From Kaistia hirudinis (GTDB taxonomy: Bacteria > Pseudomonadota > Alphaproteobacteria > Rhizobiales > Kaistiaceae), in assembly GCF_014196455.1 (NCBI RefSeq), contig NZ_JACIDS010000006.1, positions 62,001-126,000 of the forward strand: a stretch of DNA of 64,000 nt, read 5' to 3'. Made by a program: the position numbers and the translations under genes. Position 1 is the first letter of the stretch. Every line of letters starts with the position of its first letter. The notes under the pieces are model-generated. The model was not told the origin of the DNA, did no database searches, and saw only the letters and a list, made by a program, of their open reading frames with translations. Positions 16,610-25,234 of the stretch are shown piece after piece.

Positions 16610-17750
16610 ATCCTGAAAAGGCGACGGCCCAGGCCGCTGCGGCCGCCTCGATCAGCGGCATCGTCATCGCTGGCAGGAAACCCGCCGCCACGCGCAGGAG
16701 CGTCGCCGCCGCGACCGCGAGATAGACCCATCGCGTGGCTCCCGATGCCACGAGCGGCCGGCCCGTATGGCCGAGCGTCGCCCGCGTCATCACGGCCAGC
16801 GTCATGATTCCGATGGCGCCGACCGCCCAGACGTGGAGCATTGCCGCTGGCGAGACGAGGTCGGGTCGGATGACAGCTGCCGCCATGAAGAGAAAGCCGA
16901 GCGCCGCACAGAGAAATCCGGCGTGGAGCACGAGCACGAGCGCGTCCGAGCGGACCGAGATGCTGCGCCAGCGGGAAAGGCGCCAGAGATTGCCGAGACC
17001 GCCGGCGATGAGAAGGCCGCCGGTCACGCCTTCCGCAGGCAGGACGATCCATGCGGCAAGCCCGACGGCCGAAAGCAGCATGAGGGCCACATCGACGCGG
17101 CCGAACGGGACGGGAAGCGCGGTGGCGCCGTGCTTCGCCAGCCAGTTGCGCGTGAAGCTCGGCACGATCCGCCCGCCGATCAGCAGGATCAGGAAGATGA
17201 TGACCGCAAGCCCGGCGCGCGTTGCAACCGGTGCCGCGCCCGTCATCGCCGCCTCGGCGTGGAAGGCGGCGTTGGCAAGCGCCAGTACGGCGACGACGAG
17301 GACTACCTTCACGTTGCGCCCATTGCGCCCGGCGAGGACCTCGCGTCCGGCGACGCCGGCGAAGACCACGAGGAACGATATGTCGATCAGGGCGGCCGCG
17401 CGCCATCCGATCGGCGCCGAGGCGAACACCGCGACGCGCCCGGCGATCCAGAGGAGAGCGAGCCCTGCCAGCGGCCAGCCGGCAACGGGAAGCCGGCCGG
17501 TCCAGTTCGGCACGGCCGTGAGCAGGAATCCCGCGACCACGGCGGCGCCATAGCCGAAGATCATCTCGTGCCCGTGCCAATCCACCGGAGCAAAGACGGT
17601 TGGCACGTCCATCTCGCCGCTGAAGACGAACGGCCAGATCGCGATCGCAAGCACGGCCCAGACCACTGCGAGAAGGAAGAACGGGCGGAAGCCGGCACTG
17701 AGCACGGCCGGTCCGTTCCAGTTCCGTCGAGCTTCGGCCGTGCGTGCCAT
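16560..17750 (-). CDS. nnrS: NnrS-family heme/copper membrane protein, nitrosative stress
   Basis: 396 aa from ATG 17750 (MARTAEARRNW), preceded by AAGGA; a GTG 45 bp upstream is less likely. About twelve membrane helices are present. The family motif VDWHGHEMIFGYGAAVVAGFL (positions ~56-76) and WTGRLPVAGW follow the first helix. NnrS proteins bind heme and copper, protect against nitric oxide, and are induced in denitrifiers by NO-responsive Crp/Fnr regulators. Its place in the nar run fits detoxification of NO made during nitrate or nitrite reduction. Confidence 0.93.
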   Translation of the reverse strand: MARTAEARRNWNGPAVLSAGFRPFFLLAVVWAVLAIAIWPFVFSGEMDVPTVFAPVDWHGHEMIFGYGAAVVAGFLLTAVPNWTGRLPVAGWPLAGLALLWIAGRVAVFASAPIGWRAAALIDISFLVVFAGVAGREVLAGRNGRNVKVVLVVAVLALANAAFHAEAAMTGAAPVATRAGLAVIIFLILLIGGRIVPSFTRNWLAKHGATALPVPFGRVDVALMLLSAVGLAAWIVLPAEGVTGGLLIAGGLGNLWRLSRWRSISVRSDALVLVLHAGFLCAALGFLFMAAAVIRPDLVSPAAMLHVWAVGAIGIMTLAVMTRATLGHTGRPLVASGATRWVYLAVAAATLLRVAAGFLPAMTMPLIEAAAAAWAVAFSGFVVIYGPLLLRTRQQD

Positions 17751-17772
17751 GATCGCGTCGGAATCCTTGCTT

Positions 17773-18234
17773 TCAGAACAGGCCGTGCGCGCCACCGACG
17801 GCGCCGAGCAGTGTCATCGCAGCGGCCAGCAGCAGGACACCGTGCATGCGAGCGAGCCGCTTCAGCGCGGCATCGGGATGTCGGCGAGCGGACGCCGCAA
17901 CCCGCCCTTCGACGAGTGGCTCCACGACGAAGAGCAGCAGCATGAAGAAAAGCCACAGCGCGAGCATGGCGCCCATCTACCAGGAGGCCGGGTCGTGGAG
18001 GCGGTCCCATGCCTCCATCCGCCAGGTCATCCAGAAGCCGCTCGCGCCGACGAGAAGCACGGAGAGGCGGACCTGGCCGGAGAAGCGGCGCTCCGCGGCC
18101 TCGAAGAGAGCGACGCCGTCCGCTCCGCGCCGGCGGGCGAGCGGCAGGATGACCAGCGTCACGAAGGCGAGACCGCCGATCCAGTGCACGACGCCGAGCA
18201 CGTGAAGGATGCGTGCTATGACGAGATCGTCCAT
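17773..18234 (-). pseudogene. Four-TM membrane protein gene split by one in-frame TAG
   Basis: The frame from ATG 18234 (MDDLVIARILHVLG) reads 85 residues to DPASW, then TAG (17977-17979), and continues in the same frame with MGAMLALWLF to 17773. Together the halves make one 153-residue, four-helix membrane protein; neither half alone is a complete bundle. Related proteins have Trp-Trp at this point, so the likely lesion is TGG to TAG. The start overlaps the DUF2478 stop by 1 nt (TGATG). Restart at the ATG right after the stop could still give the C-terminal half. Confidence 0.75.
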
Positions 18235-18767
18235 CAGCAGGCCTCCTGCGCCAGCGCTTCGTCGAGCAGGCCCGGATGCAGGTGCGCGATGGGCACAAGA
18301 CGGGCCAGATCGGCGGCATAGGTGCGAAAGGGCTGGAGATTGATCGCCGGAACGCCGATCATCACCGGAATGCCCCGCTCCAGCGCAGCCTCGATCAGGC
18401 CGCGAACGCCGCCGCCCTCGCATTCCACCTTGCCGAACTTGCTCAGCACCACCAGGGCGGTGCCATCGGTCAGCCCGGCCTCGGCAGCGGCGCAGGCGCG
18501 CAGGAGGAGATCGACGTCGAGCGCGCAGCCGCGGGCCGCCTCGCCGCGGTGCTCGGAGATCGGGTGCAGTCGTCCGGTGGCAAGATCGCGAAGCACCATG
18601 TCGCATTTGCGTCGTCCCGGTCGCGCGATGCTCTGCTGGACCACGCCGGCGAGGCGAACACCCCGCGCTGCGAGGTTCCTGACTGCCTCGTCGAGGAGGG
18701 CCTCGAAGGCCGCCCCGTCGGCATAGACGATCGCCGTGATCGGCCTGTGTGCGTCATCCGCCATCAT
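18234..18767 (-). CDS. DUF2478 protein (molybdenum-operon associated, nucleotide-binding-like)
   Basis: 177 aa from ATG 18767, with AGGAGG 5 nt upstream. The pattern ITAIVYADG at the start, then SRS-like DVDLLLRAC and ALVVLSKFGKVECEGGG, matches DUF2478, an NTPase-like family encoded beside molybdate transport and molybdopterin genes. It probably helps molybdenum or Mo-cofactor handling in the cytoplasm. It follows moaA by 9 bp in the same run. Confidence 0.85.
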   Translation of the reverse strand: MMADDAHRPITAIVYADGAAFEALLDEAVRNLAARGVRLAGVVQQSIARPGRRKCDMVLRDLATGRLHPISEHRGEAARGCALDVDLLLRACAAAEAGLTDGTALVVLSKFGKVECEGGGVRGLIEAALERGIPVMIGVPAINLQPFRTYAADLARLVPIAHLHPGLLDEALAQEAC

Positions 18768-18776
18768 GCGGGCCTC

Positions 18777-19772
18777 CTATCCGCCGAGTGCCGACATGTG
18801 GCGTGCGAGCGCCGGCCGGCCGCGCTCGATCCGGAAATCATGGCCGCGTGGCTTCGTGCGGATCGCGCCGTCGATCGCGGCGTGCAGTGCCTCGTCCGCC
18901 TCGGAGCCACGGAGGGCTGCGCGGAGGTCAGTGCGATCCTCCCGGCCGAGGCAGGTGTAGAGCGTGCCGGTGGCGCTGACGCGCACGCGGTTGCAGCTTT
19001 CGCAAAAGCTGTGGCTCATCGGCGTGATGAAGCCGATCCGGCCGCCGGTCTCGCGGATGCGCGCATAGCGGGCCGGCCCACCGCTGCGTTCCGCTGTGTC
19101 AGCCAGCGTCCAGCGGCTCTCGATGATGCGGCGCAGCGTCGTCAGCGGCAGATACTGGTCGGTCCGGTCGGCGCCGACATCGCCGAGCGGCATAGTCTCG
19201 ATCAGGGTCAGGTCCATGTCGTTGCCATGCGCGAAGGCGATGAGATCGTGGATCTCCGTCTCCGTGATCCCCTTGAGCGCCACGGTGTTGAGCTTGACGC
19301 GCAGCCCCGCCTCCCGGGCCGCGCGAAGCCCGTCCATGACGACGCCAAGCGTGCCGCGGCGCGTGATGGTGCGGAAGCGGGACGGATCGAGCGTGTCGAG
19401 CGAGACGTTGACGCGCCGCACCCCGGATGCCGCCAGAGCCTCGGCATGGGTCGCAAGCAGCGTGCCGTTGGTGGTGAGCGTCAGCTCCTGCAGCCGCCCA
19501 TCGGCAAGGTGGCGCGACAGGCTGCCGAACAGCGTCATGATGCCCTTGCGCACCAGCGGCTCGCCGCCGGTGATACGGATCTTGGTGACGCCGCGCGCGA
19601 CGAAGGCGGCGGCGAGGCGATCGAGCTCCTCGAGGCTGAGCAGATCGCGGCGCGGCACGAAGGTCATGTCCTCGGACATGCAATAGACGCAGCGCAGGTC
19701 GCAGCGATCTGTCACCGATAGCCGGAGATAGGTGATGCGGCGGCCGAAGCCGTCGGTGAGCGCACAGCTCAT
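18777..19772 (-). CDS. moaA: GTP 3',8-cyclase MoaA
   Basis: 331 aa, the usual length. The radical-SAM cluster CDLRCVYC is present (Cys24, Cys28, Cys31), preceded by YLRLSVTDR. The C-terminal second 4Fe-4S site is formed by FCESCNRVR and YTCLG, and the protein ends in Gly-Gly, which is essential in MoaA. It converts GTP to 3',8-cyclo-7,8-dihydro-GTP, the first step of molybdopterin synthesis. It overlaps moeA by 4 bp. This is an operon-embedded copy serving NarG cofactor supply. Confidence 0.96.
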   Translation of the reverse strand: MSCALTDGFGRRITYLRLSVTDRCDLRCVYCMSEDMTFVPRRDLLSLEELDRLAAAFVARGVTKIRITGGEPLVRKGIMTLFGSLSRHLADGRLQELTLTTNGTLLATHAEALAASGVRRVNVSLDTLDPSRFRTITRRGTLGVVMDGLRAAREAGLRVKLNTVALKGITETEIHDLIAFAHGNDMDLTLIETMPLGDVGADRTDQYLPLTTLRRIIESRWTLADTAERSGGPARYARIRETGGRIGFITPMSHSFCESCNRVRVSATGTLYTCLGREDRTDLRAALRGSEADEALHAAIDGAIRTKPRGHDFRIERGRPALARHMSALGG

Positions 19773-21031
19773 CGTCCGTATCCCCCTGATGTTCCCGGAG
19801 CGTCAAAGGGGAGCACCTCGACCAGCGCGCCCGACATGAGGGTTGCGAGCGGGGGCACGACCGCCACGGCATCGGCGGCGGCGAGCGGCGCGAGGCGATG
19901 GGAGCCCTCCGGCCCGGCCTGCTCCGCGATTAGCCGTCCCTGGCGATGGGAGAGGCGGACCGGCACCAGCGCAGTGCGCCGGTCGGCCCGCGCGTCCTGG
20001 GCGAAGGCCGCCGCCGCGAAGAGCGGTGCGGCGGGTGGTCGGCCCTCGAGCACATCGATCATCGGCCGCAGGAAGGCGAGCGCGCCGCAGGCGACGGCTT
20101 GGGGATTGCCGGGGAGGCCGACGAAGATCGCTGCGCCGATCCGGCCGAGCGCCATCGGCTTGCCGGGCTTCATGGCGACCTTGACCATATCGAGCGTGCC
20201 GCCGCTATCGGCGACGGCATCGCGGACATGATCGCGCCCGCCCACCGACATTCCGGCCGTGGTGACGACGAGATCGCAAACGCGCGCGGCGCTTGCGAGA
20301 TTCGCCGCGATCGCTGCCCGATCGTCCGGAACGGTCACGAGCTCGATTTCGGTGCCGGGGCTGCCCAGCAGCGCGGCGAGCATCGGACCGTTGGAATCGT
20401 GGATCGTGCCGCCGGAAAGCGTCGAGCCTGCGGGACGCAGTTCCGATCCCGTCGTCAGAACGGCGATGCGGATCGGCGCCGCGACGCACACCGCGCCGAT
20501 GCCGAGCGCCGCGAGCAGACCGATCTGCGCCCAGCCGAGGCGGTCGCCGGGATGGGCGAGCATTGCGCCGACCGGAACATCCTCGCCGGCACGCCTTATA
20601 TGGCTGCCGGGCGTCAGGCCGGGCTCAAACAGGATCCGCCCGCCGATCCGCCGCGTCGCCTCGATCATCACGACGGTGTCGGCGCCTTCGGGAAGCGCGC
20701 CGCCGGTCATCACGCCATGGGCCGTGCCGGGCGCGAGCCTCGCCGGTGGGTCGCCCGCCTCCGTGGTTCCGCAGAGGGGCAAAGCAGCAGGAGGGCCGCC
20801 GCCGTCGCCGAGACGGATCGCATAGCCGTCCATCGCCGCCTGGTCGAAAGGCGGCAACGCATGCGCCGCGACGACGGGGCGAGCCAGAATGCGCCCCGTG
20901 GCGGCCGCGAGCGGGACGATCTCGTGCCGTGCCGTCGGCCAGACCATGGCGCGCGCCAACGCGCGGGCCGCGTCGAAGCCGGTGAGCACGTCATGCGGGC
21001 GATGGCAGCAGTCGGGGGCCGGCATGCTCAT
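19769..21031 (-). CDS. moeA: Molybdopterin molybdenumtransferase MoeA
   Basis: 420 aa from ATG 21031 ([14 protein letters not shown]), which overlaps the preceding stop by 4 bp. Key motifs are [31 protein letters not shown], the [13 protein letters not shown] loop and [22 protein letters not shown]. The enzyme inserts molybdenum into adenylated molybdopterin in the cytoplasm. Co-transcription with narGHJI and moaA gives the island part of its own Mo-cofactor supply; moaBCDE and mog are not in the window and must come from elsewhere. Confidence 0.95.
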   Translation of the reverse strand: MSMPAPDCCHRPHDVLTGFDAARALARAMVWPTARHEIVPLAAATGRILARPVVAAHALPPFDQAAMDGYAIRLGDGGGPPAALPLCGTTEAGDPPARLAPGTAHGVMTGGALPEGADTVVMIEATRRIGGRILFEPGLTPGSHIRRAGEDVPVGAMLAHPGDRLGWAQIGLLAALGIGAVCVAAPIRIAVLTTGSELRPAGSTLSGGTIHDSNGPMLAALLGSPGTEIELVTVPDDRAAIAANLASAARVCDLVVTTAGMSVGGRDHVRDAVADSGGTLDMVKVAMKPGKPMALGRIGAAIFVGLPGNPQAVACGALAFLRPMIDVLEGRPPAAPLFAAAAFAQDARADRRTALVPVRLSHRQGRLIAEQAGPEGSHRLAPLAAADAVAVVPPLATLMSGALVEVLPFDAPGTSGGYGR

Positions 21032-21315
21032 GACGCCACCGAGGCGGGAGGGAGGGATCGCTCCAGAATGGCGCGCATCGCGGCGAGGCCGGGGTCGGTC
21101 GCGCGGCCCATGATCCCGACGAGCTGCAGCCATTCCTCGTCCGAGGCTGTGTCGAGGAACCCGCGTACGGCCGACGCGACCACCTCAGAGGGCGCCCTGC
21201 CGTCGGCAGCAGCGGCAGAGTCCAGGCGGTTCTGCAAGGCCGGCGCCTCCAGCGCCGACACGAGGCGCTCGGAAACCCCGGGCTCGTCCAGCGAGGCGAT
21301 CAATCGTCCGAGCAT
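21028..21315 (-). CDS. Small helical protein of the nar operon (95 aa)
   Basis: The start is ATG 21315, with GAGG upstream; it overlaps moeA by 4 bp. It is Ala/Leu-rich and helical, with a clear hydrophobic pattern and the motif RGFLDTASDEEWLQLVGIMGRATDPG. It has no signal peptide or membrane helix. Similar small proteins occur after narI in some alphaproteobacterial nar clusters, but I do not recognise a named family. A chaperone or assembly role is a guess. Confidence 0.65.
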   Translation of the reverse strand: MLGRLIASLDEPGVSERLVSALEAPALQNRLDSAAAADGRAPSEVVASAVRGFLDTASDEEWLQLVGIMGRATDPGLAAMRAILERSLPPASVAS

Positions 21316-21322
21316 GATGACC

Positions 21323-22225
21323 TCACTGGACCAGAGGCGAGGCAGCGCCATCCATGGCGATGCCGCGAATATCGGCACGGCCCACCAGGATCGCGATGTA
21401 TTGCACCGTCGCCTGACGCCGCACATGCGCGTCGAGATAGGCTGCGATCGCGTCACGCACCGCCTCGAACGGCAGGACGCGTCCTTCGACACGGCGATTG
21501 AGCCGGATAAGATGCACGCCATAGCGCGTCTCGACCGGTTCCGAGATCGCTCCGGGCGCCAGGCCGACGAGCGCGACCTCGAACTCCGCCGTCGTGTCCC
21601 CGGGGCCGATCTGGCCGAGGCTGCCGCCGAGCGCGGCAGATGGACAATCGGAATGCGCGCGGGCAAGCGTCGCGAAGTCGTCGTGCCCGGCAAGGATCTG
21701 CGCCCGCAGCGACGTCGCGGTCTGGCGGGCCGCGGCGAAGCCGGCGGCATCGTCGCGGCGGGCGGCGAGGAGGATGTGATCGGCCTCGAACAGCGGCGCG
21801 TTGCTGAAGCGCTGGCGGTTGTTGCCGTAGAAACGGCGCAGCGTCGCCTCGTCGGCTTCGGGAACGGTGATCTCGCGCTCCGTCAGCCCGCGGATCAACG
21901 CTTCCTCCCGAGTCTCGATACGCCCCTCGGCATCCGTTGCCGGTGCGGCCGCGAGTTCGAGGCGAGCCGCCTCCTGCAGCAGGAGTTCGCGGACGACGAG
22001 CGCGCGGGTCGCGGCGCGCCAGCCCTCGCCGGGATTGGGGGCCGGGAAGTTCTGCACCTCGGTGGCGATCGCCTTGCGGCTGATCGGCACGCCGTTCACG
22101 CTGACCGCCGGCATGGCGACCCGCTCCGGCGACGGCGCGGTCGGGACGGGGGCCGGGGCGTGCTCGTGCGGATGCTGGTCGGCGTGGCTGCTCGCAGCAG
22201 CATGGTCGATGACAAGTGTCGCCAT
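21323..22225 (-). CDS. Parvulin-type peptidyl-prolyl cis-trans isomerase of the nar operon
   Basis: 300 aa from ATG 22225, with GGGAGA upstream. The N-terminus is His-rich (HADQHPHEH), followed by a SurA/NifM-like helical domain and a PpiC rotamase domain (~residues 165-265). The latter has ADHILLAARRDD, LARAHSDCPSA, LGGSLGQIGPGD and RYGVHLIRL. No signal peptide is seen, so it is probably cytoplasmic. PpiC-type genes downstream of narGHJI are known in several denitrifiers and are thought to assist maturation of the reductase. It sits 2 bp after narI. Confidence 0.88.
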   Translation of the reverse strand: MATLVIDHAAASSHADQHPHEHAPAPVPTAPSPERVAMPAVSVNGVPISRKAIATEVQNFPAPNPGEGWRAATRALVVRELLLQEAARLELAAAPATDAEGRIETREEALIRGLTEREITVPEADEATLRRFYGNNRQRFSNAPLFEADHILLAARRDDAAGFAAARQTATSLRAQILAGHDDFATLARAHSDCPSAALGGSLGQIGPGDTTAEFEVALVGLAPGAISEPVETRYGVHLIRLNRRVEGRVLPFEAVRDAIAAYLDAHVRRQATVQYIAILVGRADIRGIAMDGAASPLVQ

Positions 22226-22227
22226 GG

Positions 22228-23004
22228 TCACTCTCCCTGCCGGCGCGTGGTACGCGCCGGTCCGGCCTGAACGGCGGGGCGGGCAGCGGGGAACGAGGCG
22301 CGGCGCTTGGCCGGGTCGGCAAAGCGCGTGCGCACGACCTGATAGCCGGGCCGGCCGAGATACCAGACCGGCGCGCTCCAGATGTGGACGAGGCGCGTGA
22401 ACGGGAAGACGAGGAAGATCGTCATACCGAGAAGCAGATGCGCCTTGAACACGGGACTGACGTCGGCGACGTAGGCCGATGCCTCGGGCTGCAATGTCAG
22501 GATACCCTGCGCCCAGTTCATGAACTTCACCATCTCGTGGCCGTCCATGTGGCCGAGCGAGACGAAGATGGTGGAGAGGCCGAGGGTAAGCTGCACCCAC
22601 AGGAGCAGCAGGATGGCGATATCGCCGAAGCTCGACGTCGCGCGGATGCGCGGATCGAACAGGCGGCGATGCGCGAGCATCGCGATGCCGATGAAGCAGG
22701 CGATGCCGGCGATGCCGCCAACCGTGATGGCAAGGCCCTGCTTGAAGCTGTGGCTGATGCCGAGCGCATCGAACACCCAGATCGGCGTGAGCAGGCCGAC
22801 GAAATGGCCGCCGAAGATCACGAGAATGCCGACATGGAAGAGGTTCGAGCCCCAGCGCAACTGGCGCCGGCGTAGCAATTGCGACGAGCCCGTCTTCCAT
22901 GTGTACTGCTCGCGGTCGAAGCGGATGAGGCTGCCGAGCAGGAAGACCGTGAGGCAGAGATAGGGATACCAGCCGAAGAGAAGGTGATTGAGATAGGCGG
23001 ACAT
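22228..23004 (-). CDS. narI: Respiratory nitrate reductase gamma subunit NarI
   Basis: 258 aa, five membrane helices, slightly longer than usual because of a basic C-terminal tail. The heme-b ligand histidines lie in FHVGILVIFGGHFVGL and in the region HLLLGMTIFLVFPFTRLVHIW. It anchors NarGH to the inner membrane and oxidises quinol, releasing protons to the periplasm. It follows narJ by 11 bp. Confidence 0.96.
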   Translation of the reverse strand: MSAYLNHLLFGWYPYLCLTVFLLGSLIRFDREQYTWKTGSSQLLRRRQLRWGSNLFHVGILVIFGGHFVGLLTPIWVFDALGISHSFKQGLAITVGGIAGIACFIGIAMLAHRRLFDPRIRATSSFGDIAILLLLWVQLTLGLSTIFVSLGHMDGHEMVKFMNWAQGILTLQPEASAYVADVSPVFKAHLLLGMTIFLVFPFTRLVHIWSAPVWYLGRPGYQVVRTRFADPAKRRASFPAARPAVQAGPARTTRRQGE

Positions 23005-23015
23005 CGATCGATCTC

Positions 23016-23711
23016 CTATGCCTGCGATGCGCCACGCCGGACATCGCGGCTGCCGGCACGCATCTGCGTTCTGAGTCTGTCGACGGAGCATCCACCAGCA
23101 TCGCCGGGACCGAAGGCGACGGCGGTTTCCTCCCATTCGGCGTCGAGCGCGGCGAGGTCGCCGTCCCGGTCTTCGGGAACAACTTCGCCGGCAAACTGAA
23201 TGCTGCTGCCGGCCAGCGCGGCCACCGCCGCCATCACGGCTGCATAGCCGGCATCGCGCGGCGCCAACCTCTCGCCCAGCGCCTCGAGGATCGGCAGCGT
23301 GTTGGCGAGTTCCTTCCGCGCCTCGCCTTCGGGGCGTGTCGACAGATATTCGAGGAAGAGCGGCAGATAATCGGGCAGCTCCCCGGTCGAAAGCACCATG
23401 CCGCCCCGCTCATAGAGCGCCGCGAGGTCGACCATCGCCTGGCCGCGGTCCCGGCTCTCGCCGTGGACATGCTCGAACAGATGCAGCGAGAGATGCCGGC
23501 CGCGATCGAAGAGTTCGACATAGCGCTCCTGCACCTCGATGGGATCGCCGGCGGCGAGCGCATCGAGGAACGGCCAGAGCGCATCGAGCCGGCGACGCGG
23601 GACGAGTCCCTCTGCCGTCAGGACGTGTCGGATCTCGGGCACGGCCGCTTGCAGCACCGGCGAAGGATAGGAGAGCAGCGCCGAGAGCGTCTTGAAGGTG
23701 GTCGCCATCAT
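23016..23711 (-). CDS. narJ: Nitrate reductase assembly chaperone NarJ
   Basis: 231 aa from ATG 23711, overlapping the narH stop by 4 bp. It is an all-helical TorD/NarJ-type chaperone with the typical ERYVELFDRGRHLSLHLFEHVHGESRDRG stretch (about residues 62-90). The acidic C-terminal part is also usual. It binds apo-NarG and assists Mo-cofactor insertion and membrane attachment; it is not part of the final enzyme. Confidence 0.95.
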   Translation of the reverse strand: MMATTFKTLSALLSYPSPVLQAAVPEIRHVLTAEGLVPRRRLDALWPFLDALAAGDPIEVQERYVELFDRGRHLSLHLFEHVHGESRDRGQAMVDLAALYERGGMVLSTGELPDYLPLFLEYLSTRPEGEARKELANTLPILEALGERLAPRDAGYAAVMAAVAALAGSSIQFAGEVVPEDRDGDLAALDAEWEETAVAFGPGDAGGCSVDRLRTQMRAGSRDVRRGASQA

Positions 23712-25234
23712 GCGATCTCCATCGGATTGCGAGCCTTGCCCGTCTTGTTCGTCGCGAAGAGATTGAGGTCGGTCTCGCCGCCCGAGCAGCCATTGCCGAA
23801 GGAGAAGCCGCAGGAGCCGCGTTCCTCGTAGGCGTCCTCGCTCCATTCGCGATGCGCGGTCGGGATGACGAAGCGATCTTCGTAATTGGCGATCGCCATC
23901 ACCTGGTACATCTCCTCGATCGCCCCGCCGGTGAGGCCGACCTTCTCGGCGATGCGCGGATCGAGACGGCCATCGACGGTCTTCGCCCGCATATAGGCGC
24001 GCATGGCGAGCATGCGTTCGAGCGCGAGCGCCACCGGCTCCTCCTTGCCGGCGGTGAGCATGTTGGCGAGGTAGCGCAGCGGAATGCGCAGCGAGCGCAC
24101 ATCCGGCATGTCGCCATCAATGCCCATGCGGCCGGAGGCGGCGGCCGACTGGATCGGCGACAGCGGCGGCACGTACCAGACCATCGGCAGCGTGCGGTAT
24201 TCGGGATGGAGCGGGAAGGCGACCTTCCACTCCATCGCCATCTTCCAGACCGGCGAATGGCGCGCCGCCTCGATCCAGCTTTCCGGCACGCCGTCGGCGC
24301 GCGCCTGCGCGATCACCGCCGGGTCGTTCGGATCGAGAAACAGCGAGAGCTGCTCTTCATAGAGGTCCTGTTCGTCCGCCGTCGCCGCGGCCGCCTCGAT
24401 CCTGTCGGCATCGTAGAGGATCACGCCGAGATAGCGGATGCGGCCGACGCAGGTCTCCGAGCATACGGTCGGCTGGCCGGCCTCAATGCGCGGATAGCAG
24501 AAGATGCACTTCTCCGACTTTCCCGAAGACCAGTTGTAGTAGATCTTCTTGTAGGGACAGCCCGAGACGCACATGCGCCAGCCGCGGCACTTGTCCTGAT
24601 CGATGAGGACGATGCCGTCCTCCTCGCGCTTGTAGATCGCGCCCGACGGGCAGACCGCGACACAGGCCGGGTTCAGGCAGTGCTCGCAGAGCCGCGGCAG
24701 GTACATCATGAAGGTGTTCTCGAACTCGCCGTAGATCTCCTTCTGGACGCCTTCGAAATTGACGTCCTTCGAACGCTTCTCGAACTCGCCGCCGAGGATC
24801 TCCTCCCAGTTCGGGCCCCATCCGATCTTCTCGATCCGCTCCCCCGTGATGAGCGAGCGCGGCCGTGCCGTCGGGAAGGCCTTTGATTCCTTGGCGGTTT
24901 GAAGATGTTCGTAGTCGAAGGTGAAGGGCTCGTAATAGTCGTCGATCTCGGGGAGATCCGGATTGGCGAAGATATTGGCGAGCACCCGCCATTTGGCGCC
25001 GATCCGCGGCTCGATGCGGCCGCTCTTCTTGCGCCGCCAGCCGCCGTTCCACTTCGTCTGGTTCTCCCATTCGCGGGGATAGCCAACGCCGGGCTTGGTC
25101 TCCACATTGTTGAACCAGGCGTATTCGACGCCCTCGCGATTGGTCCAAACGTTCTTGCACGTCACCGAACAGGTGTGGCACCCGATGCACTTGTCGAGGT
25201 TCAGCACCATTCCGATCTGGGCGCGGATCTTCAT
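23708..25234 (-). CDS. narH: Respiratory nitrate reductase beta subunit NarH
   Basis: 508 aa, the standard length. Four cysteine clusters are visible, beginning with CIGCHTCSVTCKNVW near the N-terminus, then CEHCLNPACVAVCPSGAIY, CRGWRMCVSGCPYKK and CIFCYPRIEAGQPTVC. The Trp in the CRGWRMC cluster is the hallmark of the 3Fe-4S centre. It relays electrons from NarI to NarG on the cytoplasmic face. It overlaps both narG and narJ by 4 bp. Confidence 0.97.
   Translation of the reverse strand: MKIRAQIGMVLNLDKCIGCHTCSVTCKNVWTNREGVEYAWFNNVETKPGVGYPREWENQTKWNGGWRRKKSGRIEPRIGAKWRVLANIFANPDLPEIDDYYEPFTFDYEHLQTAKESKAFPTARPRSLITGERIEKIGWGPNWEEILGGEFEKRSKDVNFEGVQKEIYGEFENTFMMYLPRLCEHCLNPACVAVCPSGAIYKREEDGIVLIDQDKCRGWRMCVSGCPYKKIYYNWSSGKSEKCIFCYPRIEAGQPTVCSETCVGRIRYLGVILYDADRIEAAAATADEQDLYEEQLSLFLDPNDPAVIAQARADGVPESWIEAARHSPVWKMAMEWKVAFPLHPEYRTLPMVWYVPPLSPIQSAAASGRMGIDGDMPDVRSLRIPLRYLANMLTAGKEEPVALALERMLAMRAYMRAKTVDGRLDPRIAEKVGLTGGAIEEMYQVMAIANYEDRFVIPTAHREWSEDAYEERGSCGFSFGNGCSGGETDLNLFATNKTGKARNPMEIA

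Noticed and set aside
17977-17979. TAG read as pyrrolysine or as recoding.
   Set aside because: No pyrrolysine genes are seen, and the family has Trp here; a simple nonsense change explains it.
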